Of a DNA stretch of 64,000 bases, positions 53,583-63,817 are shown one piece after another (the first letter of the stretch is position 1; each line of letters starts with the position of its first letter). The notes under the pieces were generated by a model. It saw only the letters and a list, made by a program, of their open reading frames with translations, was not told the origin of the DNA and did not search any database. The position numbers and the translations under genes are program-made. The stretch lies in NCBI RefSeq assembly GCF_003664995.1, contig NZ_JFHL01000001.1:1-64000 (forward strand). Direction: 5' to 3'. This DNA comes from Mesotoga sp. BH458_6_3_2_1. GTDB taxonomy: Bacteria; Thermotogota; Thermotogae; Petrotogales; Kosmotogaceae.

Positions 53583-54287
53583 TATACCCCTCCTAATAAT
53601 TGGTGGTTTTAGTAACAGATATTCTAAAGCAAGTTTGTGCCAAAATCAAGCTGGATTTGCTCTTTTCTGGTGTCATCAGTTTCTATAACCATCTGTCGAT
53701 ATAGCTTTCAAGAGTTGTGTGACAAAATCCCTTCGCTGCCTTATTCGATGAGATGATAACTCGCAATCTCAAGAGAAGAGTAATGAAACGATGTGAAACT
53801 TACTAGCAAGGGGAAAGAGAAAACCTTCCCGATTGATAGTTATAACATCTCAAAAGCTTTGGGTATCTTGAGCACGCGCTGTCTTTGCTGTTAGGCAAAA
53901 ATCATTGAAGTTGGTTTCACTATTGAGAGAAAAAGCGTGAAACTAGTTTCCGCTATCCCGGCCTGTCATTTCCATAAGAAGATAAGAGACTAGAAAGAGC
54001 AGATTAGAAACTGACATGCGCCGAGGTTCATCAGCGGTCGCAATGCCGGCGAAGAACATGCCGGGACGCAAGGCTGAGTGAGAACATCCCGAAATGCTAC
54101 CAGATGAAAGTCCCAGACGATTATGCGAATCTTTTGTAGGGGCGAACGGCCGTTCGCCCGAAAGAGGTCTTGGTTGGAATCTCTGCCTTTTACGCGAAAA
54201 AGTGGACAGACCTTAGGAACTGGTCAGTCCCCATTTTCACTTTTGTTTTTCATAGCGTTCAACTGCTCTTTGCCCGACATAGTCGGA
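53583..54287. repeat. spacer with one GTAG REP
   Basis: Positions 53583-54080 show no gene or recognised repeat. From 54090 the conserved left flank (gaaatgctaccagatgaaag, then gattatgcgaatctttt) leads into a perfect GTAG REP at 54136-54159. The text after it, with 'ggtcagtccccattttc', recurs at about 56399-56510. Confidence 0.65.
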
Positions 54288-54347
54288 ACTGGCCTCTGCC
54301 TAAGGCAGAGACTGGCCGCGCGCAGCGCGACTGGCCACCGAAGGTGT
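54288..54347. repeat. array of three hairpins separated by ACTGGCC
   Basis: ACTGGCC occurs at 54288-54294, 54311-54317 and 54330-54336. Each is followed by a different short hairpin: TCTGCC/GGCAGA with loop TAA (54295-54309), CGCG/CGCG with loop CAG (54319-54329) and CACC/GGTG with loop GAA (54336-54346). The array starts 10 bp past the MFS stop codon on that gene's strand. It is the same family as 39561-39650 in inverse orientation. Confidence 0.75.
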
Positions 54348-54357
54348 CTAGCTCATA

Positions 54358-55554
54358 TTAGTGTGTTCTCTTCGAATCATACAGTTCCAGAACTCTAGGT
54401 TCATTCTTGAAATCCCTGTAGAACAGGAAGATGATGAAAGCATTTGCAGCATAAAACGCAGTGCTCAATAAGAACAACTCTGTATAACCGCTGATAGTGG
54501 TACCGACTATGAACCCGAAGATCATTGCAGCCACTGCCCTGACTGTATTGTTCAGAAAGCCATTGATTCCCGATACCGTTGATAGCTTCGAATCGGGGAC
54601 ATAAGAGAAGATAATTGAGGTCATGATCGGGTTAGTTATGTTCATGAAGACGAATCTGAAGGCATAAAGTATCGTGAAAAGAATCGGCTCTCTCACAATG
54701 ACTAGAGAGAGCATCAGCGGGATAACAAGCAACTGCATAATCAGGTTGAACTTCAGTGCCCCAAAGCGTTTACCCAGCTTGTGCGAGAGTGTTGAACCGG
54801 CTGCCGTTCCAAGCTGAGCAATGGACAAGGCAATTCCGATAGCAGTTGCCGACATGTTGAATAAGTCCTTGAATATGAGATTTCCAAAGTGAATGAAGAG
54901 CCCGGCTCCAAAACCCACCGTTGCCGTGGAAATGAAGTAGTAGGTAAGCACCTTCCTCTGGTCTTGCTGAAGCCCCGAAAAGTTGAAGAGTTCCTTCAAC
55001 TTGGATCGCGATTCAGTCATCTCGAGTCTGATTACCGGTATGATTGCCGGTAGATGTGCAACCATAGAGATTATTAGAGTTGTCTGAAGACCGAAGAGAT
55101 CTCCAAAGGCCCCGCCGATAAAATTGCCGATGACTCCGCTTGCCATGTTGATCCCGAAATTCAAACCGAAGACCTTTGCCCTGTTTCCCGTCTTTGTTAT
55201 GCTTGTCATTGTCGCCATGACCACTGTAAAGGCAGTTACTGTGAAACCGCCTTTGATGAATGACAAAACGATAATTAACGTCGGATCGACAACGAATGCA
55301 AGTGCTATTCCAGAAACGGGAACTACAATCGCAGAGAGAAAGAGAATCTTCTTCTTTCCAATAGTATCCGCGAGAACAGCTGTGAGCAGTCCAATGATCG
55401 CCGAGCCCCACAACTGAGCAGAAGTGACGTTGCCTATGAGGTGGTTTGAGAAACCGATTTCCCTCAGATATAAGTTATAGACAACGCGGTACATGGAGAT
55501 GGTTATTGTAGTAATGAATGTATAAGTCAGCAGTAATACGATTCTCTTTCTCAA
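54358..55554 (-). CDS. MFS transporter
   Basis: Integral membrane protein of 398 residues with 12 predicted helices in two halves, joined by a charged loop around RLEMTESRSKLKELF. The first cytoplasmic loop motif is ADTIGKKKILFL (a variant of the MFS GxxxD(R/K)xGR(R/K) signature), with HKLGKRFGALKF at the equivalent place in the second half. Substrate is unknown; a drug- or metabolite-efflux role is possible. The TTG start at 55554 has only a weak AAGAAGG upstream. It stands alone between repeat regions. Confidence 0.87.
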   Translation of the reverse strand: MRKRIVLLLTYTFITTITISMYRVVYNLYLREIGFSNHLIGNVTSAQLWGSAIIGLLTAVLADTIGKKKILFLSAIVVPVSGIALAFVVDPTLIIVLSFIKGGFTVTAFTVVMATMTSITKTGNRAKVFGLNFGINMASGVIGNFIGGAFGDLFGLQTTLIISMVAHLPAIIPVIRLEMTESRSKLKELFNFSGLQQDQRKVLTYYFISTATVGFGAGLFIHFGNLIFKDLFNMSATAIGIALSIAQLGTAAGSTLSHKLGKRFGALKFNLIMQLLVIPLMLSLVIVREPILFTILYAFRFVFMNITNPIMTSIIFSYVPDSKLSTVSGINGFLNNTVRAVAAMIFGFIVGTTISGYTELFLLSTAFYAANAFIIFLFYRDFKNEPRVLELYDSKRTH

Positions 55555-56770
55555 CCGGAAGACCTTCTTTGTTAGATTTGCTTACTATATATTACCATTT
55601 TGGAAGGATTCTGTGGGATGATTAAGTTCGGCAGCTGCTGACGCAGGCCAGTTCCGCTTCGCTGGCCACAAGATCCGCTGAACGCTGGCTAGAAGACGCT
55701 GATCGCTGTGAAGAGCCATCCTTGGATAAGATTAATCGAGAAAATGTAATGTCGAGACGCTCGCTTCGCTCGCGAGAAGAAGAGAGAGTTGATAGTCATT
55801 AGCCGTCAACGGTCCAATGAGAAAAGAACGGAAAGAGCGGGTGATAAGATGCGGGTTAACTAGAACGGGTTATCAAAACTGGGTTATGAAAACCAAATAG
55901 GATTGATTTGCGCAAAGGCACATTTGTTTCGGGAAGACGCAGTGAGGGACTTACGAATAGACGGGGACAGACGTCAGTAGCCCGTCAGTCCCCTATTCGG
56001 TTCCCTTATCAGTACTCTTTTGGGCGAACAGCCGTTCGCCCCTACAGAAAGAAATCGACACACTATTCTATAATACTGCTGCACGATCAAGATGAAGACC
56101 CTTATCGCTGGAGGAACCGCTTGTTTGAAACGCTGTAGGCTAATCACTCAGAAAAACAATAACAAGTGCATGATTCTGAATGGGATCATTGATCAAGAGG
56201 ATCGTCTACCGGCTCTTCACGTTCTTCCTGTGCAGCATATCTTTTGCTCCTCTCGCTCGGAGTTCGGAAAATCGTTTACGGTGAACCTGCAAATGTCTCC
56301 CGCCTAAGGTGAAACGGACGGGGGGACGTCAGAAGCCCATCAGTCCCCTACTAGAAATGCTACCAGATGACAATGTCAGACGATTATGCGAATCTTTTGT
56401 AGGGGCGAACGGCTGTTCGCCCGAAAAAGGTCCTGGTTGGAATCTCTGCCTCTACGCGGAAAAAAAGGACCTTAGGAACTGGTCAGTCCCCATTTTCGCC
56501 CTCGCCTTCTCTTGAGCGAAGCGAACTCTCGAATATGTTCTTTCTCGGCTACTCACAGCCTTGCAACATGGCACTTGGAACTGTTCTTCCAGCGTTCAGC
56601 GGCACTTTGAGATGGCAGTTCATATAGGGATTCTCTTAGGGGAAAACGTTGTCCAGATTCACCAGAATCTATCACATGAATGCCTACGAGAAATCAACCC
56701 GGCCACTAGAAAATCTTTTATAGACTAAGATACGAGCTCTTGTTGCAGCAGGTATTCTCCCTCAATCGTT
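55555..56770. repeat. repeat-rich spacer, including inverted REP and RAYT 5' flank
   Basis: No gene. At 55627-55672 lie CTGCTGACGCAG and GGCCAGTTCCG (hairpin-spacer family), then the 'gatcgctgtgaagagcc' and 'cgagacgctcgcttcgctcgcg' phrases (55690-55785). A REP in inverse orientation lies at 56022-56045, followed by 56046-56170, the inverted copy of the segment that precedes the full RAYT (50296-50419), but with no transposase gene. A direct GTAG REP lies at 56399-56422. Positions 56520-56770 show nothing clear. Confidence 0.75.
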
Positions 56771-57127
56771 TCATGTGATATCTAGGAGAATCTTTATCCG
56801 ATCCAGAACGTCGAGGATTACTTCTTCTGAGACCTGACCGATCTTCTTCTCCAATCTATTTCTCGAGATTGACCTTAAGTCCTCGGTCTTAATGTAGCTT
56901 GTTACATCGAGCCCTGTTTGCTCTCCGGAGATCTCAACATGCAGCGGGATAGATTTGTTCTTTGACGTTAAGGGAACAACAATCACGAGCTCAGCAGGTC
57001 CATGATTGAACTGGTCGACCGAAATGACCAAACATGGTCTAAATCCAGATTGCTCTCTTCCTCTAGTTGGACTGAGGTTTGCCAACCAGATTTCTCCTCT
57101 TAAAGGCAGCTCTCTATTCATGATCAC
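56771..57127 (-). CDS. MazF/PemK-type toxin (endoribonuclease)
   Basis: Toxin of 116-118 residues that by family cuts single-stranded mRNA at short motifs. It has the PemK core: LRGEIWLANLSPTRGREQSGFRPCLVISVDQFN, VIVVPLTSK, VEISGEQTGLDVTSYIKTEDLRSI with conserved Arg/Thr residues. The start is GTG at 57127 (overlapping the antitoxin stop region) or ATG at 57121. It is downstream of and overlapping its antitoxin gene, the usual order, allowing coupled translation. Confidence 0.92.
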   Translation of the reverse strand: MIMNRELPLRGEIWLANLSPTRGREQSGFRPCLVISVDQFNHGPAELVIVVPLTSKNKSIPLHVEISGEQTGLDVTSYIKTEDLRSISRNRLEKKIGQVSEEVILDVLDRIKILLDIT

Positions 57128-57365
57128 TTTGCCCGTCTAATAGTGAGCCTTCCCATTCTTCCCTCTCGTCTAACTCGCCTTTCCAAAGATCGGCTTGCTC
57201 TTTTAGTTTTGAGAAGGCTTCATTTGTATCTTCCAGGAGCAACTCACGTCTATATGATTCCACTGCTTTAGCAAGTATTTCTCCGATTGTTTCACCACTG
57301 GCGGAGGCCATTGCCTTAAGCCTCGAATGAGTTTCGAAAGGGACTCTGACTATTTGCGTTTTCAA
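57114..57365 (-). CDS. ribbon-helix-helix antitoxin (MazE-like partner)
   Basis: Protein of 83 residues beginning KTQIVRVPFETHSRLKAMASASGETIGEILAKAV, a ribbon-helix-helix DNA-binding fold, followed by an acidic, flexible C-terminus (KEQADLWKGELDEREEWEG) that would thread into the toxin. The TTG start at 57365 follows GGTGGTGAT. It should neutralise the MazF-type toxin and repress the operon. The RHH fold rather than the AbrB/SpoVT fold of E. coli MazE is common for PemK partners in other bacteria. Confidence 0.88.
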   Translation of the reverse strand: MKTQIVRVPFETHSRLKAMASASGETIGEILAKAVESYRRELLLEDTNEAFSKLKEQADLWKGELDEREEWEGSLLDGQSDHE

Positions 57366-58567
57366 GATTGATCACCACCTAGTAAATTGATTAGTATACC
57401 ATAACATAACACGATTTGTGACAGAAAACACCTTTTCGGTTGATCCCATCGAAGGGAATAGATCTTGAAACGAGTTCATGACGGAATTGATAGCGGGTCT
57501 TGAGTTAGGGTCTAGGGTGTAGTGAAAGAAACGATCTTCTCTGCAGTTATTCCATGGATCATGCTTTGATGAGCTCCACAGGATTTCATTTTTCTCGTTC
57601 TTCTCATTGTTTCTCTTCTTCTTGCAAAGTCCTCGTTTTTCGCTATGAATCGAGATTCAGGCCAGAATTATGCCAGAATAACGGGAAGGACCGTCATCCC
57701 GGACTTGATCCGGGATCTGGGCTTATGAGAAACCGTGGTCGGTGGCAGCAGGTGGCGGTTCGTAAGAGCAAGAGAAACTGGTTGATTGTTGAGTGGTTCT
57801 CCGTTCTCCGCGAAGACCGTGGGCGACTAGAAATAAGGATCGAGATTCTGAAACAAGTTCAGAATGACTGTATGTGACGTATTCGGAGAACCCTCTGGGA
57901 TGCTGAAACAAGTTCAGCATGACGAAATCTCGGACGAATAACCAAGAACTTGGACGCGTAGCGTCGGAACGAAGAACCGTTTTTCTCAAAGGGCGACTCT
58001 AGTTTCAGCATAACGGCATCAGAAGTTTTTTTCTTGGCTTGCAACTTGGAACAGTCAACTCCTAACTGCTCTTCGAAGGACGGGTTCATGGTTTTGGACG
58101 AAGGACCAAGTACGGCTCTTTGCAGTGGTCAGCGGGTTCTCCGCTCTTAAGCGCACAGCGGCTCTTCTCCCGCGAAGCGGAACTGGCTTCAAAATCGCCT
58201 CCTGCCGAAGGCAGCATTGCGACCTGGGCTGTTCTTGCCCAGCCTTGCGTCTTATTCCGTTCTTTCCGACCCCCTAGCGCTATCCCCGACCACTTCTTCA
58301 GAAGTGCAGATCCCGAAACGAGTTAGGGATTACAGTCCTTTGCATCATTCTGGCACGCTTCTGGCCAGAATTCGGTTCGTTAAACTACTGAAGAGGACGA
58401 TCGCTATCCTTGGGAAGACTGATCCTCAATAGCGGGCGTGCCGCCGCACGCCCCTACATCCGCTTGGGTCGAAATTATTTGCACATGCAACTCACAACTT
58501 GCATCTTGGAACTTGCAACTGATCTATTTCGGATAACGGTGAACCTTCTACGGACAACCATTGTCTA
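57366..58567. repeat. repeat-rich spacer with covarying hairpins and a solo RAYT tail
   Basis: No gene. A CCCGGACTTGATCCGGG hairpin lies at 57696-57716 with the tail repeat in inverse orientation (57720-57815). Hairpins of the CTGAA/TTCAG type lie at about 57845-57868 and 57899-57923. Text of the 'ggaccaagtacggct' family is at 58098-58160, and hairpin-spacer material (CTGCC/GGCAG; CTGGGC/GCCCAG) at 58180-58250. A CCCGAAAC hairpin is at about 58310-58332. A solo RAYT tail starts at 58374, with right-end hairpin 58434-58457. Confidence 0.75.
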
Positions 58568-61285
58568 TTACCTTTTTCTTGTAACCAGCTTCTTGATTTC
58601 GTATATCCAGAGGATCGCGCTACCGAGGGCTAAAGAAAGGAGCAGATCCCATACTCCGAGAGCCTGTGTGGAGAAGAGTCTCTGCATGAAAGGCACATAT
58701 ATAACGGCTAGCTGAAGTCCGAAGCTCGCCAGTACTGCATACATAAGAGAGGGATTCTCTTTGAAAGGTGCGTTGAAGATCGATTTCGTTCTTGATCTCA
58801 CAGACAATGCAAAGAAGAGCTGAGAGAAGACAAGGGTTGAAAACAGCATCGTTCTCCATGGCCCGTTGATATCGTTCATCCAGTAAATCAACCCGACACC
58901 AAGGGGGAATACGGAGAGTAAAAGTCCTATAAGAATTACGTTCCATCTTCCATTTGCCAGGACGTGTTCCTTCGTCGGGTTGGGCGGACGCTTCATTATG
59001 TCTTTTTCCGGTGGTTCAACTGCGAGCGCCAAGGCAGGGACTCCGTCTGTGACCAGGTTGAGCCAGAGTATCTGAAGGGGCGCCAGAGGGAGAGAAATAC
59101 CGAAGAATGGTCCGAGAAGCATGATCCATATCTCTCCGAAATTCGACGCCAGGATGTATCTAATGAACTTGTGTATGTTGTCGAATATGGTTCTTCCTTC
59201 ACGAACGGCAGAGACGATAGTTGTGAAGTTATCGTCGGTGAGAACCATATCGGCGACTTCCTTTGTTACGTCTGTTCCCGTTATGCCCATTGCCACACCT
59301 ATGTCGGCCTGTTTGAGAGCGGGAGCATCATTGACGCCATCGCCGGTCATGGCGACGACATTTCCCTGCCTTTGAAGAGAGTCGACGATCTTAAGTTTGT
59401 GTTCTGGTGCAACTCTTGCATATACCGAGGTCTCTGAGGTCACTCTGTCGAGCTCCTCTTCCGTAAGGTTTTCGATTTCTCGACCCATCTTGACGTTCGA
59501 CTTGTCGTCGACCATGGTGAGGCTCTCAGCAATATAACCGGCTGTCAGGGGATGGTCGCCCGTAATCATAATCGGTCTTATACCTGCTTCACGGGCGGTC
59601 GTTATCGATTCTTTTACCCCTTCTCTTGCGGGATCCATCATTCCAAATATACCAGTGAAGATGAGATTTCTTTCTTCGACCTTCTTGTCTTCGACTTCCG
59701 AGGAATCCACTGGCCTGAAGGCTACCCCGAGAACCCTCATACCATTGGCCGCGAGGTTGTTGTTTGTCTCTATGATTCTTTTTCTCCAATCATCGCCTAT
59801 CTCATGTATCTCGTCGCCTTCAAGTACTCTGTCACAGACTTCAACGAGAGAATCGACGGCTCCCTTGGTAAATGCAACATATTTGTCGACTGCGTTTTCT
59901 CGAAGGTGTTCTGGAACGTCTGCAGGAATCTTGCCCTTTGGATTCTCCCTGATCTCGTGGATAGTTGTCATCCTCTTTCGTTCCGAATCGAAAGGGATCT
60001 CCAGGATCCTGGGCATAGCCTGTTCGAGGTCGCTTTTCTCGATGCCGACTCTGTAAGCCGCATATACTAGCGCTCCCTCTGTGGGATCTCCGATCACATC
60101 TACCTGCTGCTTTTTGTGGACGGGAGGTTTGATCTCGGCATCGTTGCATAGCGCGGCCGCCGTAAGCATTATTTCAAATGATTTATTGTCATCTTCGGGA
60201 AGTGCCTCGGGATCCGGTTCATTTTCTTTTCCAAAGTCCAGTGTGCGTCCGGCCATCTCTACGACTGTCACTTTCATTCTGTTTTCGGTAATCGTTCCCG
60301 TTTTGTCGGAACAGATTACGGTAACGGAACCAAGCGTCTCGACGGCCATCAGTTTCCGTACGAGAGCGTTCTTCTTCAACATCCGTTGGGCGCCTAAAGC
60401 CAACGCAATAGTGACAACCGTGGGAAGACCTTCTGGAACTGCGGCCACTGCGAAGGAGACAGCAGTCATGAACATAAGCTCGAGATCTTCACCCCTCAAC
60501 AAGCCCATCACGAAGATCACGGCTACTATTCCAAGCGCGATCAAGGCAAGAATCTTGCCTAGCTGGTCGATATTCTTCTGCAAGGGGGTCTGAGTTTCGG
60601 CAGTATCTTGAAGCATTGTCGCGATCTTCCCAAGTTCGGTTTCCATTCCTGTGGCAGTCACTATTCCGACTCCGCGGCCGTATGTGACAACCGTTCCGGA
60701 ATACGCCATGTTTTTGCGGTCGCCGAGAGAGGGGTTCTCTTCTTCAATGGGTTTCGTGGTCTTTTCCACAGCCTCGGATTCGCCGGTGAGGGCTGACTCC
60801 TGAATCTTCAGATTGGTTGACTCGACGAGTCTCATATCTGCCGGCACGATATTTCCGGCCTCTAGTATAACTACATCTCCTGGTACGATCTCCGTTGAGT
60901 TTACTTCCACAATCTGCCCATCCCGTCTTACCTTCACTCTGGGCACGGACATCTTCTTCAATGCGGCCATTGCTTTTTCGGCTCTGTATTCTTGAGTGAA
61001 CCCCAGGATGGTGTTAAGGGCTACAATTGCTAGAATTACTATCGTATCCCTTAATTCACCGACGAAAGCCGTGATCACCGAAGCAACAATCAGGATTATT
61101 ACCATCACAGACTTCAGCTGTGAAAGAAGAATCTTCCAAGCGCTGCGCCTGTTCTTCTCTGTAAGCTCGTTCAAGCCATACTGGTCGATTCTCTCCTTCG
61201 CCTTTGCCCCGGAGAGACCCTCGTTTGAGCTTGAGCCTAGTTCCTTTATGACTTCTTCGATTGTTTTCTGATGGTATTTCGCCAT
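58568..61285 (-). CDS. P-type cation ATPase, P2A calcium-pump type
   Basis: Ion pump of 905 residues with about 10 membrane helices. It has an N-terminal cation-ATPase domain (YHQKTIEEVIKELGSS; YGLNELTEKN), the A-domain ALTGESEAV, the P-domain VICSDKTGTITENRM (phosphorylated Asp in DKTGT), ITGDHPLTAGYIAESL and MTGDGVNDAPALKQADIG. Helix M4 contains AAVPEGLPTVVTIAL and M6 NLVTDGVPALALAV, the PEGLP and N-x3-D calcium-site pattern of SERCA/PMR1-type pumps. DKTGT is followed by IT rather than LT, a mild variant. The ATG at 61285 follows GGAGG. Export of calcium, perhaps manganese, is inferred. Monocistronic. Confidence 0.93.
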   Translation of the reverse strand: MAKYHQKTIEEVIKELGSSSNEGLSGAKAKERIDQYGLNELTEKNRRSAWKILLSQLKSVMVIILIVASVITAFVGELRDTIVILAIVALNTILGFTQEYRAEKAMAALKKMSVPRVKVRRDGQIVEVNSTEIVPGDVVILEAGNIVPADMRLVESTNLKIQESALTGESEAVEKTTKPIEEENPSLGDRKNMAYSGTVVTYGRGVGIVTATGMETELGKIATMLQDTAETQTPLQKNIDQLGKILALIALGIVAVIFVMGLLRGEDLELMFMTAVSFAVAAVPEGLPTVVTIALALGAQRMLKKNALVRKLMAVETLGSVTVICSDKTGTITENRMKVTVVEMAGRTLDFGKENEPDPEALPEDDNKSFEIMLTAAALCNDAEIKPPVHKKQQVDVIGDPTEGALVYAAYRVGIEKSDLEQAMPRILEIPFDSERKRMTTIHEIRENPKGKIPADVPEHLRENAVDKYVAFTKGAVDSLVEVCDRVLEGDEIHEIGDDWRKRIIETNNNLAANGMRVLGVAFRPVDSSEVEDKKVEERNLIFTGIFGMMDPAREGVKESITTAREAGIRPIMITGDHPLTAGYIAESLTMVDDKSNVKMGREIENLTEEELDRVTSETSVYARVAPEHKLKIVDSLQRQGNVVAMTGDGVNDAPALKQADIGVAMGITGTDVTKEVADMVLTDDNFTTIVSAVREGRTIFDNIHKFIRYILASNFGEIWIMLLGPFFGISLPLAPLQILWLNLVTDGVPALALAVEPPEKDIMKRPPNPTKEHVLANGRWNVILIGLLLSVFPLGVGLIYWMNDINGPWRTMLFSTLVFSQLFFALSVRSRTKSIFNAPFKENPSLMYAVLASFGLQLAVIYVPFMQRLFSTQALGVWDLLLSLALGSAILWIYEIKKLVTRKR

Positions 61286-62158
61286 GCTTCAACCTCCGTT
61301 AATAGACCAATTACAGGCTTTGTCTTAGTTAAATTCGAATATTTAGGCCCAGATCCCGGATCAAGTCCGGGATGACAGTGTTACTTGATTGCGAGAACGG
61401 TACTTACAATCGTGCTGAAAGAAGCCGTCCTTGGTCCTTCGTCCAAAACCATGAACCCGTCCTTTGAAAGAGCCGCTGCACGCTTAAGAACAAGAACCCG
61501 CTGGCCGCTGCGAGAAACTCAAGAAACATTCCTGGTACACTTTTCGAGTTCATGTGCCTGTCCTTTGAGAAAAACGGTTCTTCGTTCCGACGCTACGCGT
61601 CCAGGTTCTTAGTTCTTTTTCAGCATCACGTTACTCTGAGATTGTTTCAACATTTAGGCGCCTTTTGCGAAAACGTCACATCACGTCATGCTGAAATTGT
61701 TTCAGCATGACGGCGGGCTTTCCGAATACGTCAAATACAGTCATTCTGAACTTGTTTCAGAATCTCGACGTTTCTTTCCAGTCACCCGCATGCTTTCCCT
61801 CGGAGAACGGACAACTTTCCAACGGTAAACCTGTTTCTCCTGCTCTTCCAAACCCGCCACCTGCTACCACCGACTACGTTCTCATAAGCCCAGATCCTGA
61901 ACAGGAGCTTTTCAGACAGAATAGGTTCGTTCAACTATTGAGGAGGACGATCTCTATCCTTGGGAAGACTGATCCTCAATAGCGGGCGTGCCGCCGCACG
62001 CCCCTACATCCGTTTGGATCGAATTTATTCGCACATGCAACTCCGTGCAACTTGGAACTTGTAACTGTTATTTTCTGAGAACGGACAACCATTCAACGGT
62101 CAGCCGTTTCTCCTGCCCTTACGAACCCGCTACCTGCTACCACCGACCACGGTTTTTT
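61286..62158. repeat. repeat-rich spacer with covarying hairpins and a solo RAYT tail
   Basis: No gene. A CCCGGATCAAGTCCGGG hairpin lies at 61353-61373. The 'ccttggtccttcgtcc' family spans 61430-61610. GCTGAAATTGTTTCAGC (about 61690-61707) and TTCTGAACTTGTTTCAGAA (about 61744-61762) are two stem variants of the same hairpin type. A solo RAYT tail starts at 61924, with right-end hairpin 61984-62007 and common tail to about 62157, ending directly at the ABC-2 permease stop codon. Confidence 0.75.
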
Positions 62159-63817
62159 TCACAAATCTCTAGCAAAGAGCCTGTTCGCTCTCTTGATAAG
62201 TATAGGCCACGTGACTACAATACCAACTAAAGCGATTGCGGTCAATATGATGGTCATTATTGTCCCGGATATGGTGTCCTTCAACAAGAACGCGAGATAT
62301 CCAAGACCGCCCACGTAACCAAAGACGACCGGAATCGAAAGCGCGACGTTAACGTTCTGCTTCATGGCTCTCTGAGGGTTCTCCCATTCAAGGATCGGCT
62401 TTATCGAGTCGATTATCATTTGTAGAATGTTCAAGAATGTGAGAGTCAATGCTCCAACAACAAATACAACAAGCGCTTCTAAGAAAGACAGACCAAGGAT
62501 CAGACTAAGAGCGACTGCGCCGAATGCCGGTCCTATCAAACTCAGCGTCTCGATATGAAGGAATTTGACTTTCACGATTTCATTTACGTCAACGGGAAGA
62601 GCCTTAAGTTCCCTGATCAAATCTCCTTCTCTGCTGAACATGGAGGAGGCAAGTCCGTTTATTCCTCCTGCAACGGCTGCTACCAGTGCGCCGACCGGAA
62701 CGAAGAGTGGCTTGTACTGCTGAAACTGATCCAGCATCTGACCTAACTGGTCGGTTTGGCCAGCAACGGCCGCTATGACGAGCAGAATTGGGAAGACCAG
62801 TACATTTCCGAATCCGTTGAAGGCGAATGCAGGGACTTTCAGGAAGTACCACCATTCTCTTTTATAGAGAGCAGAGAACTTTGTCTGTTGTAAGCCCATC
62901 AGACCGGCTATCTCCCCTTCTTTAAGTTTCGACCGTTTGGCAAAATTCTCTTGGAGGCTCGAATAGACCGAGTAGTAAAATTTGTGACCAAGGAAGAGAA
63001 AGATTCCGAGAGCGGCAGCGTGCAGTCCAATGAAGGCAAGCAACCACAGCAAACCCTCTAAGAAGGGTTTGCTCAGGGCCTTTGTAACGAGTATAGTCGG
63101 CGGATATGCCCCGGCCGTCTTGTTTAGTATTGCATCTTCGCTCGAGAATATTCTCGCGAACTCCTCTGCGCTCATGTTCGGGTCAACCCTGCTGGTAAGG
63201 GAAACAAAAACAAGCGAGCCTATAATGACAAGCGCGCTGATCAGATAGACGATACTGTCTCTGTATCTCTTGAAGCGGAAGAGTCTCGAAAGCGGCAGAA
63301 CGATTATCGCCGAGAGCATTATGGGCAACACCTGACTGAGTAGAAAGATTATCGCCATGAATATCCAGTATGAAATACCGGCTCCAGATCTGATCCCGTA
63401 GAGAATGTAGGCAGGAAGAATGACCGCAATCGAAATTACCATGAGATCCATAAGCACAACCAGGAATTTCGACATCAGAACCTCTGTTGACTTTAAGGGC
63501 AGGGGTATCAAGACGCTCATGTCATCCCCGAAGAAAAAAGTGCTTATCATAAGGAAGACTCCCATGATCAGCCCGAAGAGATTCGCTATGAGAAACGGTC
63601 CTGCCAGAAAGAGCTGCCTCATTCCCGCAGCGTCATACTGATCGTACATTGTGTTCAGCAGACTCATGTAAAGAGGCCCAAGAGAAAAGACCATCAAGAG
63701 TACCACGCCTATTATTAATGCCGGTTCCCAGAGTCTTTCTCTTTTCTTGAAATGATAGAGAGATCTAGGTATGTTGTAGTGAGCGTTAATCAGCGTCGAG
63801 GTAAGAGAAATCACCAT
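62159..63817 (-). CDS. ABC-2-type transporter permease
   Basis: Membrane protein of about 552 residues with two clusters of six or so hydrophobic helices separated by a cytoplasmic linker ([27 protein letters not shown]), typical of large ABC-2 exporters with both halves in one chain. [25 protein letters not shown] near helix 2 is characteristic of these permeases. The start is uncertain: ATG 63817 and GTG 63829 both lie inside the upstream ATPase gene, giving an overlap of 32-44 bp, and neither has a strong ribosome site. With the ATPase it likely exports a peptide, lipid or drug. Confidence 0.82.
   Translation of the reverse strand: MVISLTSTLINAHYNIPRSLYHFKKRERLWEPALIIGVVLLMVFSLGPLYMSLLNTMYDQYDAAGMRQLFLAGPFLIANLFGLIMGVFLMISTFFFGDDMSVLIPLPLKSTEVLMSKFLVVLMDLMVISIAVILPAYILYGIRSGAGISYWIFMAIIFLLSQVLPIMLSAIIVLPLSRLFRFKRYRDSIVYLISALVIIGSLVFVSLTSRVDPNMSAEEFARIFSSEDAILNKTAGAYPPTILVTKALSKPFLEGLLWLLAFIGLHAAALGIFLFLGHKFYYSVYSSLQENFAKRSKLKEGEIAGLMGLQQTKFSALYKREWWYFLKVPAFAFNGFGNVLVFPILLVIAAVAGQTDQLGQMLDQFQQYKPLFVPVGALVAAVAGGINGLASSMFSREGDLIRELKALPVDVNEIVKVKFLHIETLSLIGPAFGAVALSLILGLSFLEALVVFVVGALTLTFLNILQMIIDSIKPILEWENPQRAMKQNVNVALSIPVVFGYVGGLGYLAFLLKDTISGTIMTIILTAIALVGIVVTWPILIKRANRLFARDL

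Noticed and set aside
54123-54398. 91-codon frame starting MRIFCRGERPFAR
   Set aside because: This start is the left flank plus REP hairpin read in one frame and recurs at several REPs; downstream sequence is a spacer and hairpin array.
57554-57877. 107-codon frame containing HPGLDPGSG
   Set aside because: The peptide comes from the CCCGGACTTGATCCGGG hairpin read in one frame, a well-known source of false genes in many genomes.
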